Below, one piece after another: positions 44,185 to 53,711 of a DNA stretch of 64,000 nt (position 1 is the stretch's first letter; every line of letters starts with the position of its first letter). Position numbers and translations under genes: made by a program. The stretch covers positions 62,001 through 126,000 of the forward strand of contig JAHHHJ010000002.1 in NCBI GenBank assembly GCA_019359445.1. Reading direction: 5' to 3'. The stretch comes from Kastovskya adunca ATA6-11-RM4 (GTDB lineage Bacteria; Cyanobacteriota; Cyanobacteriia; Cyanobacteriales; Coleofasciculaceae). The notes under the pieces are model-generated. The model did not search any database, was not told the DNA's origin, and saw nothing but the letters and a program-made list of their open reading frames with translations.

Positions 44185-45330
44185 TCAAGAGCGTGCGACA
44201 AATAACCCGGCTCCGAAGCCTGTGCTGGTGTGGTTTGGGTCAGCCAAAGAGGCGGCAAAGACAATCTCCCCCTGATCGTTGAGGTCGGGTAAGCCGATAA
44301 ACACGGCATTATTGTCCGGTCGTGCTAGGCGCAACTCCCCTTTGTCGGTGGGGACAATATCTCTTGCTGTCACTACTTTATGGAGAGTGATGCCATTACC
44401 TGCCCAGATAGCTCGTAAGCCTGCGGCATCAAAGCCACGGAAAATTACCAAACCTTGATTGTTCAATCGGGGTGGGAAACGCTCGATTTGTGAGAGCTGT
44501 CCGTCCCCTTCAATGGCGATTAATTCTGTTTTGTTGCCATCAAACCGCAAAACGGCACGCTGACCGGATTTTAGGGTAGCGATGAAGGCAATTTTTCCGT
44601 TGTCGTTGAAGTCGAGGCTGTTGTCAAAGCTTTGATAGGGTGAGTCTGCGTCATGATTTTGGTTCGCCACAACCAAGCGGGAATAGCCATCGGCGTCAAA
44701 GATCCGGATTTGATCGGGTCGCTCATCCCCAATTGCTCCTGGTTTCCCTAGGCGTACTTTTGCGGCAATCTGCCCTTGATTATTAAAGGAGGGGAGAAAT
44801 AGAAAGGAATAAATACTGCTGGCGTCTAAGTCCCCTGTCAAGGCAAAAATTGCGGTTGTTTCTGAGGGAGTGGTGTAGGTAGCAAAGCCGTAGGAGCCGG
44901 AAAATTTAGCCCGAAAGGCAATGATCCCCTGATCGTTAAGGGTTGCTGCCGTCCAGCCGCAGCTTCCTTGGGGTTCGCTGGTCAGTTGAGTCGTGGTATT
45001 GGTAGACACCTCGTACTGCCAGATGCCGTTACGATGCGATCGCAACTGTTCCCAAACTAAACATTCCCGGTTATTCAAGGAGACTCCGCTGAAACAAGCG
45101 CCCCTGGCTCCGGTATGGACGATCCTCCCCGTACTTGCACTTCCATACCAAATGGCTTGATTCCAAGCTCCTAATATCTTGAAGGCGACATTCCCGTAGT
45201 TATTAATTGCCGGGGAAATGTTGCCGAAGGAATACCAATCCGGCAAATTGTAAGCTTCCGTGCGATCGCATCGGGCTTGTAGCTGGAATTCGTACTGAAC
45301 CGGAAGGCTTGAGTAAGTCGATTTAAACAT
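44185..45330 (-). CDS. Beta-propeller-like repeat protein (NdxGxIAF-type repeats)
   Basis: The 381-residue protein is made of about seven repeats of the pattern hydrophobic-N-N/D-x-G-x-I-A-F-x-A, for example INNYGNVAFKI, LNDQGIIAFRA, FNNQGQIAAKV, FNDNGKIAFIA, LNNQGLVIFRG and LNDQGEIVFAA. This fits the tandem-repeat family found in many cyanobacterial and planctomycete proteins of unknown function, often predicted to be propellers. There is no signal peptide, membrane span or sorting tail, which is unusual because many relatives are secreted. A GGGGAG ribosome site sits four bases from the ATG. Function unknown. Confidence 0.72.
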   Translation of the reverse strand: MFKSTYSSLPVQYEFQLQARCDRTEAYNLPDWYSFGNISPAINNYGNVAFKILGAWNQAIWYGSASTGRIVHTGARGACFSGVSLNNRECLVWEQLRSHRNGIWQYEVSTNTTTQLTSEPQGSCGWTAATLNDQGIIAFRAKFSGSYGFATYTTPSETTAIFALTGDLDASSIYSFLFLPSFNNQGQIAAKVRLGKPGAIGDERPDQIRIFDADGYSRLVVANQNHDADSPYQSFDNSLDFNDNGKIAFIATLKSGQRAVLRFDGNKTELIAIEGDGQLSQIERFPPRLNNQGLVIFRGFDAAGLRAIWAGNGITLHKVVTARDIVPTDKGELRLARPDNNAVFIGLPDLNDQGEIVFAASLADPNHTSTGFGAGLFVARS

Positions 45331-45744
45331 TCATCTCCCCAGAGGTGCGCGTTGCCTCCCCTATCCCTTTAAAAATACCGAGTTTACGGCGGTTTTCCAC
45401 CACTGGCGTTCCTGAATAGCCGAAACTTGTCAACGTTGTCACCTAAACAGAACCAGCCTTAACGATTTCTTTGCCTCAAGCTGTTAAGGTGCCAGTGAAA
45501 CAATATTGCAACTCAAAGCTATTCCATTATTAAAAAATATCGCTACTTCAGTATTCCTATCAAACGATAGGTTTTACAGGGATCGGGATCGGGTTAGGAT
45601 TAAGCGGAGATTTAGCTTCCGTGCTAGTTCATCAGCCATTAGTGAAGTGCTACGAGCGATCGCGTGGCACGGCACAAAACTCGTCAACAATTTGTTGTAG
45701 TTGCCATCAATCGAGCGGTAACAAGACAGTGCCAACTCAAAATC
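45331..45744. other. Non-coding gap upstream of ppk1
   Basis: No gene or structured element was recognised in this 414-base gap between two divergent genes, beyond one HIP1-like site near 45658. It should hold the promoters of the propeller-like gene and of ppk1. No clear -10/-35 pair or regulator site was found by eye. Confidence 0.5.
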
Positions 45745-47865
45745 ATGCCGAAATCGAAAACGACTGTCACAGAAATTAGCCTTAGAGACCCGCAATACTA
45801 CTTTAATCGGGAACTTAGCTGGCTAGAGTTTAACAACCGAGTCTTACAAGAAGCGATCGACCCTCGGACGCCGCTGTTGGAACGTCTCAAGTTTATGAGC
45901 ATTTTTAGCTCAAATTTAGATGAATTTTTTATGGTGCGTGTTGCAGGTTTGAAGCAACAGGTAGCTGCGAAGGTCAGCAAGCTGACACCGGATGGTCGTA
46001 CCCCCAGTGAACAACTAAAGGCAATTTGTAAGTTGTTGCGTCCGATGGTAACGCAACAGCATCAGCATTTTGAGAAAGTCCTGCGACCCCAACTAATACG
46101 AGAAGGCATTCATCTTCTCGACTACATGGACTTGAACCAGGAACAGCGCACTTATTTGCAAAATACCTTTGAGGAGCAAATTTTTCCGGTTCTGACCCCC
46201 CTAGCGGTTGACCCGTCCCACCCCTTCCCCTACATTTCCAACCTCAGCTTAAATTTAGCCGTGGTGATCAAAGACCCAGAAACAGGAGAAGAGTTATTTG
46301 CACGGGTGAAAGTGCCGAAAGTATTGCCCCGATTTATCCCCTTACCCGAGGAGTTGCGGCAACGGCAAAAGGGTCGTCCTGCCCTCTGGACAGGTGTGCC
46401 TTTAGAACAGGTGATTGCTCATAACCTGGAGGCGTTGTTTCCAGGGATGAACATCCAAGAGTATCACCCGTTTCGTATTACCCGCAACGCTGATTTGGCA
46501 GTCGAAGAAGATGAAGCCGATGATCTGCTGTTGGCAATTGAGCAGGAGTTGCGAAAACGCCGCCTCGGAGGTTCGACTGTCCGTCTAGAAATTCACACCT
46601 CAACACCAGAGCCAGTACGGGTCACTCTGATGCGGGAGCTGGGACTAGCCCAAAAGGATATTTATGAGGTAGAAAGCCTGCTAGGGTTATCCGATTTGAT
46701 GTGCTTTATGGAGTTATCGATTGCGGAACTCCAAGACCCGCCGTGGACTCCTGTGTTGCCACCGCGACTACGACATGCAGAAGCGGATGAAGAGAAAGAC
46801 TTTTTTTCGGTGATTCGCAACTCGGATGTGATGCTGCACCACCCCTATCATTCCTTTTCAGGAACAGTGCAGCGCTTTATCACCACGGCGGCTCATGACC
46901 CGAATGTCTTGGCAATTAAGATGACATTGTACCGGACGTCAGGGGATTCCCCTATTCTCAGTGCCTTGATTGCAGCGGCGGAGAATGGCAAACAAGTTGC
47001 CGTACTGATGGAGTTGAAAGCGCGATTTGATGAAGAAAACAATATTACCTGGGCGCGGAAGCTAGAACGTACTGGGGTGCATGTTGTCTACGGAGTGACG
47101 GGGTTAAAGACACACACGAAGGTGGTGCTGGTGGTGCGTCGCGAAAACAATGAGATTCGGCGCTACGTCCATATCGGCACGGGAAATTATAATCCCAAGA
47201 CAGCGCGGATTTACACCGATATAGGGCTTTTGAGCTGTCGTGAAGACTTAGGAGCAGATTTAACAGATTTATTTAATTTCTTAACGGGTTACTCCCGGCA
47301 ACGGTCTTACCGTAAGCTGATGGTGGCACCTGTCAACTTGCGCGATCGCATGATGTTCTTGATCAATCGGGAAATTGAAAACTGCCGCTCCGGCGCAAGC
47401 GGTCGTATCGTTGCCAAAATGAATGCCTTAGTAGACCCGCAGCTTATTGCCACCCTCTACGAAGCATCTCAAGCAGGTGTCCAAATCGATTTGATTGTGC
47501 GCGGCATTTGCTGTCTGCGTCCCGGTGTTGAAGGAGTCAGCGACAACATTCGTGTCTTGAGCATTATTGGTCGATTCCTAGAACATTCACGTATTTTTTA
47601 CTTTCACAACCGAGGTCAAGAGGAGGTTTATATCGGAAGTGCAGACTGGATGCCCCGGAATCTCGACCGCAGGGTAGAAGCAATTACCCCCGTAGAAGAC
47701 CCAGAAATTGCTAAAGATTTGCAAGAAATTATGGGGATTATGCTAGCAGACAACCGTCAAGCTTGGGATTTGCAACCTGATGGACGCTACATTCAACGGC
47801 ATCCGGCTGACGGAACCAATGCACAAAGCGCTCAACAAATTTTGATGGATACGGCATTGCAATAA
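45745..47865 (+). CDS. ppk1: Polyphosphate kinase 1
   Basis: ATG 45745 gives MPKSKTTVTEISLRDPQYYF and the strictly conserved NRELSWLEFNNRVLQEA (706 residues, normal size). The frame's upstream 27 residues are not family-like. The catalytic domains show AIKMTLYRTSGDSPI, MELKARFDEENNI and the autophosphorylated His in GLKTHTKVVLVVRRE, then RYVHIGTGNYNPKTARIYTD. The enzyme reversibly moves the terminal phosphate of ATP into polyphosphate, a phosphate and energy store. It is followed after 108 bases by glgC on the same strand, coupling two storage polymers in one neighbourhood. Confidence 0.95.
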   Translation: MPKSKTTVTEISLRDPQYYFNRELSWLEFNNRVLQEAIDPRTPLLERLKFMSIFSSNLDEFFMVRVAGLKQQVAAKVSKLTPDGRTPSEQLKAICKLLRPMVTQQHQHFEKVLRPQLIREGIHLLDYMDLNQEQRTYLQNTFEEQIFPVLTPLAVDPSHPFPYISNLSLNLAVVIKDPETGEELFARVKVPKVLPRFIPLPEELRQRQKGRPALWTGVPLEQVIAHNLEALFPGMNIQEYHPFRITRNADLAVEEDEADDLLLAIEQELRKRRLGGSTVRLEIHTSTPEPVRVTLMRELGLAQKDIYEVESLLGLSDLMCFMELSIAELQDPPWTPVLPPRLRHAEADEEKDFFSVIRNSDVMLHHPYHSFSGTVQRFITTAAHDPNVLAIKMTLYRTSGDSPILSALIAAAENGKQVAVLMELKARFDEENNITWARKLERTGVHVVYGVTGLKTHTKVVLVVRRENNEIRRYVHIGTGNYNPKTARIYTDIGLLSCREDLGADLTDLFNFLTGYSRQRSYRKLMVAPVNLRDRMMFLINREIENCRSGASGRIVAKMNALVDPQLIATLYEASQAGVQIDLIVRGICCLRPGVEGVSDNIRVLSIIGRFLEHSRIFYFHNRGQEEVYIGSADWMPRNLDRRVEAITPVEDPEIAKDLQEIMGIMLADNRQAWDLQPDGRYIQRHPADGTNAQSAQQILMDTALQ

Positions 47866-47973
47866 CGCCAAAAAAAAGTGGTGGTGGTTTACTTCCTCCT
47901 GAAGCGATCGCCAACCACTACTCCCAACTCAAACACTGAATTTGAAACTCGACAACTAGTAGAGAGGTTTTTT

Positions 47974-49263
47974 GTGAAGAAGGTCTTAGGAATTATTCTT
48001 GGTGGCGGCGCGGGAACTCGCCTTTATCCCCTGACAAAACTACGGGCAAAACCTGCTGTTCCCCTAGCCGGAAAGTACCGCTTAATTGATATCCCAGTCA
48101 GTAATTGCATCAATTCAGAAATTTATAAAATCTATGTCCTAACCCAATTCAACTCAGCCTCCCTCAACCGCCACATTGCCCGCGCCTATAGCTTTTCTGG
48201 CTTTACCGATGGCTTTGTGGAGGTACTCGCTGCCCAACAAACCGCCGAAAACCCCAGTTGGTTCCAAGGTACGGCTGACGCTGTGCGGCAATATCTCTGG
48301 CTATTCCAAGAGTGGGACATTGATGAGTACTTGATTCTCTCCGGCGACCACCTGTACCGGATGGACTACCGTAAGTTTGTGCAGCGCCACCGCGAAACCG
48401 GAGCAGATATCACACTATCAGTGGTTCCTATCGACGAAAAGCGGGCATCAGACTTTGGTTTGATGAAAATCGATGATACCGGACGAGTTGTCGATTTCAG
48501 CGAAAAACCCAAAGGGGACGCCCTGAAAAAGATGCAGGTTGATACAACAACCCTAGGTCTTGACGCCGAACAGGCGAAAAAAAGTCCTTACATCGCCTCC
48601 ATGGGGATTTATGTCTTCAAACGCGATGTAATGATGAAGTTACTCAATCAGTTTCCCGATCAAACCGACTTTGGTAAGGAAATTCTTCCCGGTGCTGCTG
48701 ACGACCATAATATCCAAGCCTACCTATTTGATGACTACTGGGAAGACATTGGAACCATTGAAGCGTTCTACAACGCTAACTTGGCACTGACACGCCAACC
48801 TCAGCCACCCTTTAGCTTCTACGACGAAAAAGCCCCGATTTATACCCGTGCTCGTTACTTACCTCCCACTAAGCTTCTAGATAGCCGGGTGACAGAATCC
48901 ATCATTGGGGAAGGCTGCATCCTTAAACAATGCCGGATTACTAACTCCGTATTAGGAATCCGTTCTCGTATAGAAGCAGGCTGTACCATCGAAGATGCCC
49001 TGATTATGGGGGCTGACTTCTATGAGCCGTTTGCTGAACGCCAATCCGGTTTACAAGAAGGCGGTGTTCCACTAGGCATTGGCGAAGAAACTACCATTCG
49101 CCGCGCCATTATTGACAAAAATGCCCGTATTGGTCGCCATGTGCAAATTATTAATAAGGACAGAGTTGAGGAAGCCGAACGTGAAGACGAAGGCTTTTTC
49201 ATCCGTAACGGTATTGTCGTTGTGCTGAAGAATGCCAAGATTACCGATGGCACCATCATTTAA
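47974..49263 (+). CDS. glgC: Glucose-1-phosphate adenylyltransferase (ADP-glucose pyrophosphorylase)
   Basis: GTG 47974 with AGAGAGG nine bases upstream gives [20 protein letters not shown] and 429 residues, the standard cyanobacterial length. The longer frame from 47878 adds 32 unrelated residues. Key motifs are [20 protein letters not shown] (nucleotide loop), GDHLYRMDY (catalytic Asp), FSEKPKG and FGKEILPG (glucose-1-phosphate site), with a left-handed beta-helix C-terminus. It makes ADP-glucose, the committed step of glycogen synthesis; 3-phosphoglycerate activation and phosphate inhibition are family properties. A strong terminator-like hairpin follows at about 49361. Confidence 0.96.
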   Translation: MKKVLGIILGGGAGTRLYPLTKLRAKPAVPLAGKYRLIDIPVSNCINSEIYKIYVLTQFNSASLNRHIARAYSFSGFTDGFVEVLAAQQTAENPSWFQGTADAVRQYLWLFQEWDIDEYLILSGDHLYRMDYRKFVQRHRETGADITLSVVPIDEKRASDFGLMKIDDTGRVVDFSEKPKGDALKKMQVDTTTLGLDAEQAKKSPYIASMGIYVFKRDVMMKLLNQFPDQTDFGKEILPGAADDHNIQAYLFDDYWEDIGTIEAFYNANLALTRQPQPPFSFYDEKAPIYTRARYLPPTKLLDSRVTESIIGEGCILKQCRITNSVLGIRSRIEAGCTIEDALIMGADFYEPFAERQSGLQEGGVPLGIGEETTIRRAIIDKNARIGRHVQIINKDRVEEAEREDEGFFIRNGIVVVLKNAKITDGTII

Positions 49264-49360
49264 CAAGTTGCTCGATAGGAAGATGATTGGTCACATTCTG
49301 AATACAACGCAGTAGACCAAGAATAGGGAAACTAGTGTTGACGCCATGAAGCCCTGACCT

Positions 49361-49410
49361 TAAAGCCCTTTCTCCCTGATTGAGAGGGCTTTAGGGTGAG
49401 GGTTTTTCTT
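49361..49410 (+). terminator. Rho-independent terminator after glgC
   Basis: CCCTGACCTTAAAGCCCT pairs with AGGGCTTTAGGGTGAGGG, followed by TTTTTCTTT. The stem is long and slightly imperfect. The same type of CCCTCACCCTAAAGCCCT repeat is common between cyanobacterial genes, so it may be a dispersed element acting as terminator. Confidence 0.78.
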
Positions 49411-49801
49411 TCCTTCAAGACAATATTGAGCTGTTAGGGCATCAGTAACTCTTTTTTGTTTCATCCTCCTAAAGATAGAAGGCGATTTTATACCCTTTTT
49501 TAGGAGAAATTTGTCTGACACCGACTATAGATTCTAATGTGTAGGATTGTTGTATACATAGCTACAATTAATTCACAGATCAGTCCCCTGCTTTAGGTAG
49601 AAGTCGCAGTGGAAGAGAAAAAGTATTATTCCCTCAGAAGACTATTAAAAGTTTCAATTTTTACTTAGAATTTTATTTAATCTCAGGCATTAGTTTAATT
49701 AAAGTGATTTTCGCCCCAAAAAAGTTACAAAATTAGACTGAGCTTCTTAGGTTTTTTTAGAATGAATTAAGATGTTAATAAGACGTTAGAGATTAAGTAA
49801 G
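49411..49801. other. AT-rich non-coding gap upstream of the Cys-motif membrane protein
   Basis: No gene was found in this 391-base AT-rich stretch after the glgC terminator. It should hold the promoter of the next gene. A single GTA-N8-TAC match at 49552 was judged too weak to call a regulator site. Confidence 0.45.
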
Positions 49802-50179
49802 ATGGAAGGCAAGGAAATTCCAAATCAAGATCTGGCAGGAGAGAATAGTTTTCAGGTAGTAGAGCGGATAGAGGAATCTCCGGCTAAAACAAGTCATGAT
49901 CAGGTGACAATTGCTAATGAAGGGCTTCTGTGGACTCCGCTTTACCTAACGCTAATAGCTTGGGCTTTGCTTTTTCTTGTCCCACTCAATGTATGGAAGA
50001 GCTTACGTAGCAAACCTAATCCCCTAGAAAAGGCTTGCAAGTATCCCTGTTTAAGTTGTCGATTTTTTGAAAATAATCACTATCTTAAATGTGCTGTGCA
50101 TCCCTCTAAAGTTCTCAGTACAGAAGCCAATGAGTGTCCTGATTACTGGTCGCAGAAGAGTAACAAATTTCCTTGCTAA
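49802..50179 (+). CDS. Small single-span membrane protein with Cys-rich C-terminus
   Basis: The 125-residue protein has a hydrophilic, acidic first half, one membrane helix at about 45-63 (YLTLIAWALLFLVPLNVW), and a C-terminal domain CKYPCLSCRFFENNHYLKCA followed by VHPSKVLSTEANECPDYW. That Cys-pattern (C-x3-C-x2-C ... C ... C-P-D-Y) recurs at the end of other small cyanobacterial proteins and could bind a metal. Function unknown. It is monocistronic, with AT-rich non-coding DNA on both sides. Confidence 0.7.
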   Translation: MEGKEIPNQDLAGENSFQVVERIEESPAKTSHDQVTIANEGLLWTPLYLTLIAWALLFLVPLNVWKSLRSKPNPLEKACKYPCLSCRFFENNHYLKCAVHPSKVLSTEANECPDYWSQKSNKFPC

Positions 50180-50633
50180 TTTTTTAAGAAGAAACCGTAA
50201 AATTTACCAATAGTATTGTCAATTTGATTGGTTTAGTTAACCTTGAGTATTGTTTGATTTCTCTAGAAAAAGAGAAATTCATTTCAAAATGAGGCGATCG
50301 CTGCAAATTCCGAAAAGTAAGAAGTAAGTAGGCAACAATAAATCAAAAATTGTGTTGTAAGGTGATTTTTTTAAATTGTTCCGTAGTCAGGGCTAAAGTC
50401 CTGACTACAAGCCTTTAATCATTTACCTTGTCTTACTTAACGCTATATCCCCGTAACAATTGCCAGTAAGCGAGAGATAAAAAGCCGATTTCGGTATCTC
50501 TTGCTATGGCAGTAAATTTTCTATAAAGAACTTATTAGAGACCTAGACAATTTAAGTCTCTAGATAGGGTATTCCTCATAAGAAGTGCATCTAAGCTGAA
50601 GTATCTTTAGTTAACAAAATGGAGAAACTATTT
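50180..50633. other. Non-coding gap carrying one MITE-like element
   Basis: No gene was found. The middle holds the MITE-like repeat of 50314-50440. The right end holds GGAG 12 bases from ATG 50634. Nothing else was recognised. Confidence 0.5.
50314..50440. mobile_element. MITE-like dispersed repeat, copy 1
   Basis: It begins AAGTAAGAAGTAAGTAGGC and ends CTTGTCTTACTTAA, giving rough terminal inverted repeats (AAGTAAG). Internal words GTGTTG, CCTGACTACAAGCC and CTTTAATCATTTACC recur in order in a second copy at 59629. No coding capacity. Confidence 0.6.
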
Positions 50634-50840
50634 ATGCCAGGTGGACAGGCTAGTCATAAAGGTCACTCAGCAAAACCTAATACCAACGCTAATGATAGTC
50701 TTGATATTGCTGCCGGACTTGAAATAGACCCAGAAGAAATTCTTGGTGAAGGAGAGGATGCAAGACGAGCCAGAGAAGAAAGTCCGGAGAATCGTGCGGC
50801 TACTCAGCGAGCTAGTGGGAATGCAGGAGACGAGGAATAA
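50634..50840 (+). CDS. Small acidic, glycine-rich protein of unknown function
   Basis: ATG 50634 (68 residues) is preferred over ATG 50619 because GGAG lies nine bases before it. The product reads MPGGQASHKGHSAKPNTNAN and then a strongly acidic, Asp/Glu-rich part with ILGEGEDARRAREESPENRA. It has no hydrophobic core or cysteines and is likely disordered. It resembles small hydrophilic stress-type peptides only in composition. I do not recognise a family. It is isolated between non-coding stretches and could be non-functional. Confidence 0.45.
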   Translation: MPGGQASHKGHSAKPNTNANDSLDIAAGLEIDPEEILGEGEDARRAREESPENRAATQRASGNAGDEE

Positions 50841-51201
50841 AAGGAGGTTACTGTAAATTCTGGTGGAAATGATGCAAAAGTCTTACCAGGATAAATACCT
50901 TTAACAGGGCGATCGCTCTATCTAAATAAGGAGTATGAGCAAGCAGGCGAAGTTCAATAATGATTGTCACGACGCTAAGGCTGCCACTTTGATTTAGTGC
51001 TACCTTTTTTGCGAACAGTTTAGTTTGCCGCTCCAAACAAAGATAACTGGGCGAGATTTTAAGAGTAGTAGCATTAAATAATTAGAGCGATCGCCAAATT
51101 TCACTAAGTATTTATCCTTACTTTTTATTCCACTACTGCAAAAAACTGATGGTACGTTAGGGAAGACAGAGTTAAGTCTGTATTCTCAGGAGAAGTTATT
51201 A
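50841..51201. other. Non-coding gap
   Basis: No gene, repeat or structured element was recognised here apart from two HIP1-type GCGATCGC sites. A good ribosome site TCAGGAGAAG lies just before the next gene. Confidence 0.5.
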
Positions 51202-52752
51202 ATGCCAAAGCCCGCGATCGCATCGGTTAAAGTTCCCCCGATGGATGTTCATAACCAAACCTTGGTTTCCAACCTTCATCCTCCCGACTGGGTAAACCCC
51301 ATACCAGCACCTCGTTATAACTTAGTAGTAATTGGCGCTGGTACAGCTGGACTGGTAACAGCAGCCGGGGCAGCACTTTTGGGTGCGAAGGTGGCTTTAA
51401 TTGAAAAGCATCTCATGGGCGGCGATTGCACGAATGTCGGTTGTGTGCCTTCAAAGGCAGTGATTCGCTCGGCTCGCGCTGTGGCAGAGGTAGAGAATGC
51501 CCAGCAGTATGGTGTCTGCGTTCCGGAGGGGACAACGGTTGATTTTCCGGCGGTTATGGAACGGCTGCGACGGGTACGTGCGGATATTAGCAGTAACGAC
51601 TCTGCCAAGCGCTTTACGCAGGAGTTTGGCGTCGATGTTTTTCTTGGGGAAGCGCGTTTTTCTGGTTCTGACACGGTAGAGGTGGGGAGGAAAACTCTGC
51701 GCTTTAAAAAGGCGGTAATTGCTACAGGTTCGCGAGCTGTAGAACTGCCCATTGAAGGATTAAAAGAAGTAGGATATCTCACCAACGAGACGGTATTTTC
51801 CCTCACCGAACGTCCCAAACGCCTCGCTATCATCGGCGGCGGTTACATTGGCTGCGAGTTAGCCCAGACGTTTCAGCGCCTAGGTTCCGAGGTGGTGTTG
51901 CTGCAAAAGGGTTCACGCCTACTAGAACGCGTTGATGCAGATGCGGCGGAGATTATCCAACAGACGTTGATTCGAGAAGGCGTTCGGGTCATTTTAAACG
52001 CGAAAACCCAACGCGTTGAACGCCCTGTTGCAGAAAAAGTCCTCCACTACGAAATCGATGGCAAAACTGAAACCGTGACAGTGGACGAGATTTTGGTGGC
52101 TGTAGGACGCGCCCCCAGCGTAGAAGGATTAAATCTTGACGCTGTTGGTGTTGAGTATGACAAGAAAAAGGGTATAACGATCAACGATTACCTGCAAACG
52201 ACCAATCCGCGCATCTATGGGGTTGGTGATGTGGCGATGAAGCAGAAGTTTACTCACGCAGCTGATGCGGCAGCGCGAATTGTCATTCAGAATGCGCTAT
52301 TCTCGGTTTTTGGAATTGGACGCAAAAAACTTAGTTCTCTCGTCATGCCGTGGTGTACTTTCACCGCTCCAGAGATTGCCCATGTGGGGATGTCTGCACA
52401 GGATGCTCAAGAGCAGGGGATGGAGATTGATACCTTCTGCTTTGAGTTAGATGAAGTGGATCGGGCAATTATAGACGGCGAGACGGAAGGATTTGCGAAG
52501 GTACATCTGAAGAAGGGAAGCGACAAGATTTTGGGAGCAACGATTGTCGCCCGTCATGCGGGGGAGATGATTAATGAAGTGACGCTGGCGATGGTTAGTA
52601 AGGTAGGATTGAGCGCGATCGCTAACACGATTCACCCTTACCCAACGCAAGCGGAAGTAATTCGCAAAGCCGCTGACGCCTACCAAAGCAAGAAGTTGTT
52701 CAATCCGTTTGTGAAGAAGCTCACCTCTACTTGGCTGGCTTGGAGGCGTTAG
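51202..52752 (+). CDS. MerA/Lpd-like FAD-dependent pyridine nucleotide-disulfide oxidoreductase
   Basis: The 516-residue protein has the FAD motif YNLVVIGAGTAGLVTAAGAA, redox-active Cys pair in GGDCTNVGCVPSKAVIRS, NAD(P) motif IIGGGYIGCELAQTFQRLG, GVGDVA, and the dimer-interface HPYPTQAEVIRKAADAYQSK with the catalytic His replaced in the usual H-x-Y-P-T form. The mercuric-reductase N-terminal heavy-metal domain and C-terminal Cys-Cys are both missing, so Hg(II) reduction is unlikely despite common annotation as MerA. The substrate is unknown. It is a single gene with a good ribosome site. Confidence 0.88.
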   Translation: MPKPAIASVKVPPMDVHNQTLVSNLHPPDWVNPIPAPRYNLVVIGAGTAGLVTAAGAALLGAKVALIEKHLMGGDCTNVGCVPSKAVIRSARAVAEVENAQQYGVCVPEGTTVDFPAVMERLRRVRADISSNDSAKRFTQEFGVDVFLGEARFSGSDTVEVGRKTLRFKKAVIATGSRAVELPIEGLKEVGYLTNETVFSLTERPKRLAIIGGGYIGCELAQTFQRLGSEVVLLQKGSRLLERVDADAAEIIQQTLIREGVRVILNAKTQRVERPVAEKVLHYEIDGKTETVTVDEILVAVGRAPSVEGLNLDAVGVEYDKKKGITINDYLQTTNPRIYGVGDVAMKQKFTHAADAAARIVIQNALFSVFGIGRKKLSSLVMPWCTFTAPEIAHVGMSAQDAQEQGMEIDTFCFELDEVDRAIIDGETEGFAKVHLKKGSDKILGATIVARHAGEMINEVTLAMVSKVGLSAIANTIHPYPTQAEVIRKAADAYQSKKLFNPFVKKLTSTWLAWRR

Positions 52753-52799
52753 AGAGTGTAGTGCGTTATTAATGCACTTTGAAAGATTGGCGATCGCCT

Positions 52800-53471
52800 T
52801 TAGAACAGAAGCTCGTATGCACCGCCACGTTCCAGCGCCCGCTGGTAAGCCGGACGCCTATGAATGCGATTGAGAAAGTCTATAAGCTGCGGTCGGTTCG
52901 CACCTAAACCTGTCCGCGCGGCTGCCGCCTCCAGAGGGAAGCTCATCTGAACATCGGCTGCGGTGAACTCGTTGCCAGCGAACCACTGACTTTTCCCAAG
53001 CTCTGCCTCCATGTAGTTCAGGTGCCGCGCGATCTCAGGTTCAATGAACGAGCTTTTAGTGCGATTGCTGATCAACCGGGCGACAGGACGCACAAAAAAG
53101 GGCATTGGTCGCTTCTCGATTTGATCAAAGATTAGCTTCAACACCAGAGGGGGCATAGCCGAGCCTTCTGCATAGTGCAACCAATAGGTGTATCGCAGCC
53201 GCTCTGGCGTACCAACCCTGGGGGCGAGCTTTCCATCACCATAGCGCTCGACCAAGTACTCAATAATTGCGCCAGACTCTGCCAAGGTTAATGCACCATC
53301 GGTAATAACTGGCGACTTGCCGAGAGGATGCACCTTGTGCAGCGATGCTGGTGCTAGCAGGGTTTCCGGGTCACGCTCGTAGCGCTTGATTTCATATTTT
53401 AGTCCCAGTTCCTCTAGCAGCCAGAGCACGCGCTGGGAACGGGAGTTGTTCAAATGGTGGACGATGATCAT
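52800..53471 (-). CDS. Glutathione S-transferase
   Basis: The 223-residue protein has the thioredoxin-like N-domain: MIIVHHLNNSRSQRVLWLLE with the catalytic-position Ser/Arg, KVHPLGKSPVITDGALTLAE (the cis-Pro) and SGAIIEYLVERYGDG. The helical C-domain has WFAGNEFTAADVQMSFPLEA, the D-box that caps the fold. It conjugates glutathione or acts as a reductase; the substrate is unknown. It is convergent with the MerA-like gene, about 47 bases between stops. It is not linked to any obvious partner. Confidence 0.9.
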   Translation of the reverse strand: MIIVHHLNNSRSQRVLWLLEELGLKYEIKRYERDPETLLAPASLHKVHPLGKSPVITDGALTLAESGAIIEYLVERYGDGKLAPRVGTPERLRYTYWLHYAEGSAMPPLVLKLIFDQIEKRPMPFFVRPVARLISNRTKSSFIEPEIARHLNYMEAELGKSQWFAGNEFTAADVQMSFPLEAAAARTGLGANRPQLIDFLNRIHRRPAYQRALERGGAYELLF

Positions 53472-53711
53472 CAGAGGGTTTTCTTAGTTGTATATCTAGT
53501 GTCGCATGGCGCAATACTCGCCTGTAAGATTGCTAAGGCGCGTAACGCGGCGGTAGATGGCTTTGAATTTACTACCAGGATCTTTTGCTCGTCAGTATCG
53601 ACTGATTCGCTTACTGGTGCTTCACCCTTGAAGTTGTACATCATATTAAACAAAACTGCTCTTGTAGAAGGCATTATTAATGCGCCCTACAAGAGGTGCG
53701 ATCGCATCTCT

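Noticed and set aside
49552-49565. GTA-N8-TAC match to the NtcA consensus upstream of the Cys-rich membrane protein gene
   Set aside because: A match of this short pattern is expected about every 4 kb by chance, and no -10 box lies at the right distance (about 22 bases) downstream.
50848-51036. 62-codon minus-strand frame in the gap before the MerA-like gene
   Set aside because: No family resemblance or ribosome site; the composition is that of random translation around HIP1 sites.
52757-52776. AGTGC/GCACT hairpin after the MerA-like gene as a terminator
   Set aside because: The stem has only five pairs and no T-run follows on either strand.
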